A stretch of DNA of 6,673 nt from Magnetospira sp. (GTDB lineage Bacteria > Pseudomonadota > Alphaproteobacteria > Rhodospirillales > Magnetospiraceae), in the NCBI GenBank assembly GCA_028277325.1, contig JANQGL010000454.1, positions 1 through 6,673 of the forward strand, in the 5' to 3' direction. Of this stretch, positions 6,097-6,673 are shown one piece after another. Below the pieces are notes generated by a model, which saw nothing but the letters and a program-made list of their open reading frames with translations, did no database searches and had not been told where the DNA came from. The translations under genes were made by a program, and so were the position numbers. Each line of letters opens with the position of its first letter. Position 1 is the first letter of the stretch.

Positions 6097-6102
6097 TAGA
6101 AT
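6097..6102 (+). promoter_or_regulatory. Possible -10 element TAGAAT upstream of the Sel1 gene
   Basis: TAGAAT matches five of six bases of the sigma-70 -10 consensus and lies 21 bp before the Sel1 ATG, downstream of the terminator-like hairpin. The hexamer at the right spacing (TTCCAT, 6074-6079, 17-bp spacer) is a poor -35. Its first bases overlap an imperfect inverted repeat, CTAC (6080-6083) to GTAG (6096-6099), that could be an operator. The assignment is weak. Confidence 0.2.
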
Positions 6103-6123
6103 GTCCTTCGACAAGAGAAAGTC

Positions 6124-6673
6124 ATGGTCGTGTCGAGTCGGATATCGCGGACAGTCCTCGGTCTTGCCGTCCTGATCGGCGGGGTCGCCGATCCGGCCGC
6201 CGCCCAGGCCGCCGGCGCGGTGCCGCCGGCGCCGCGCAACGCGGCCGAGGTGCGCGACTGGTACGAGAAGGCGGTGCGTTCCGGGGACCCCAAGATCATG
6301 TTCCTGTACGCGGTGCGGCTGGAGCAGGGAATCCAGGTGACGGCCGATCCGGCGGCGGCGGTGGGCTGGTACACGGAGGCGGCGCAACGCGGCTACCTGC
6401 CGGCGCAGATGCGGCTGGCCCGACTCTATGCCGATGGCGTGGGGGTGGACCGCGATCCGGCGCTGGCCGCCCGCTGGACCCGCCGCGCCGCCGAGGCCGG
6501 CGCCACGCGCGCCGCCTACAATTACGCCGTGATGCTGGAGCACGGGCAGGGGGTGGCGCGCGATCCGGACGCGGCGCGGCGGTGGTACGAAACCGCCTAT
6601 GCGCGGGGCCTCGGTGCCGCCGCCCTGCGGGTCGCCTACCTGTCGGGGCGCCAGGCGGCCGACGCCGACGGAC
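6124..6673 (+). CDS. Secreted Sel1-repeat (tetratricopeptide-like) protein, N-terminal part
   Basis: The frame is open from ATG 6124 to the window end, giving 183 codons with the C-terminus missing. Residues 1 to about 28 look like a signal peptide: SRISR, a hydrophobic TVLGLAVLIGGVA core, and cleavage near AAAQA. Three Sel1-like repeats follow at about 55-91, 92-127 and 128-163, and a fourth begins at 164. Each has the alanine, leucine, glycine and aromatic positions of the family, for example LARLYADGVGV-x-x-D and WYETAYARG. Sel1 repeats form helical-hairpin solenoids that bind other proteins. In bacteria such proteins often act in the periplasm in signalling, envelope or exopolysaccharide processes, but no specific partner can be read here. 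The ribosome binding site is weak (AAGAGAAAG just upstream), and a GTG at 6130 is an alternative start. It appears to be its own transcription unit. Confidence 0.85.
   Translation, partial: MVVSSRISRTVLGLAVLIGGVADPAAAQAAGAVPPAPRNAAEVRDWYEKAVRSGDPKIMFLYAVRLEQGIQVTADPAAAVGWYTEAAQRGYLPAQMRLARLYADGVGVDRDPALAARWTRRAAEAGATRAAYNYAVMLEHGQGVARDPDAARRWYETAYARGLGAAALRVAYLSGRQAADADG

Noticed and set aside
3729..6374. Antisense open frame of 881 codons opposite the binding protein, lipoprotein and Sel1 start
   Set aside because: It is in register with the binding-protein codons, for the same reason as the other antisense frame. It crosses three separate real genes and a terminator-like hairpin, and its product is low-complexity Arg/Pro/Gly-rich.

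Overview
This is a GC-rich bacterial window with compact coding. Its codon third positions are mostly G or C, and long spurious open frames lie opposite the real genes. The gene content fits an alphaproteobacterium, most likely near Rhodospirillales/Azospirillales: an HspQ of the alphaproteobacterial form, a 231-residue PyrE with the EDLATDGGSK phosphate-binding loop, and many secreted or lipidated envelope proteins. The taxonomic call is inference from family resemblance, not from a marker gene. I see no mobile element, tRNA, rRNA or CRISPR array.

Layout, left to right. (1) The 5' end of a DUF4126-type membrane protein gene runs leftward off the window (minus strand, start near 167). (2) A divergent intergenic region of about 240 bp contains a perfect CTTGCGCAAG palindrome. 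(3) hspQ (412-720) is followed after 27 bp by a 746-residue membrane sensor histidine kinase (748-2988: Cache sensor, PAS, HisKA, HATPase_c) with no response regulator beside it. (4) A 246-bp leader of unusual composition precedes pyrE. It holds an 18-bp-period direct repeat, a small hairpin, a 10-bp palindrome and a possible 58-codon ORF that ends on the pyrE ribosome binding site. (5) pyrE (3235-3930) overlaps by 4 nt a family 5 ABC-transporter substrate-binding protein (3927-5606). (6) A 109-residue lipoprotein (5663-5992) is followed by a good terminator-like hairpin. (7) A secreted Sel1-repeat protein (6124 onward) is cut by the window end.

Right of the first gene everything reads left to right. 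Likely transcription units are hspQ-kinase, pyrE-SBP (perhaps with the lipoprotein), and the Sel1 gene alone. These assignments rest on spacing and hairpins only. Functionally the window is mixed: protein quality control, signal sensing, de novo pyrimidine synthesis, solute uptake and envelope proteins. I see no compelling undescribed system. The points most worth a second look are the pyrE leader and its small ORF, the translational coupling of pyrE to an orphan binding protein, and the unassigned lipoprotein.
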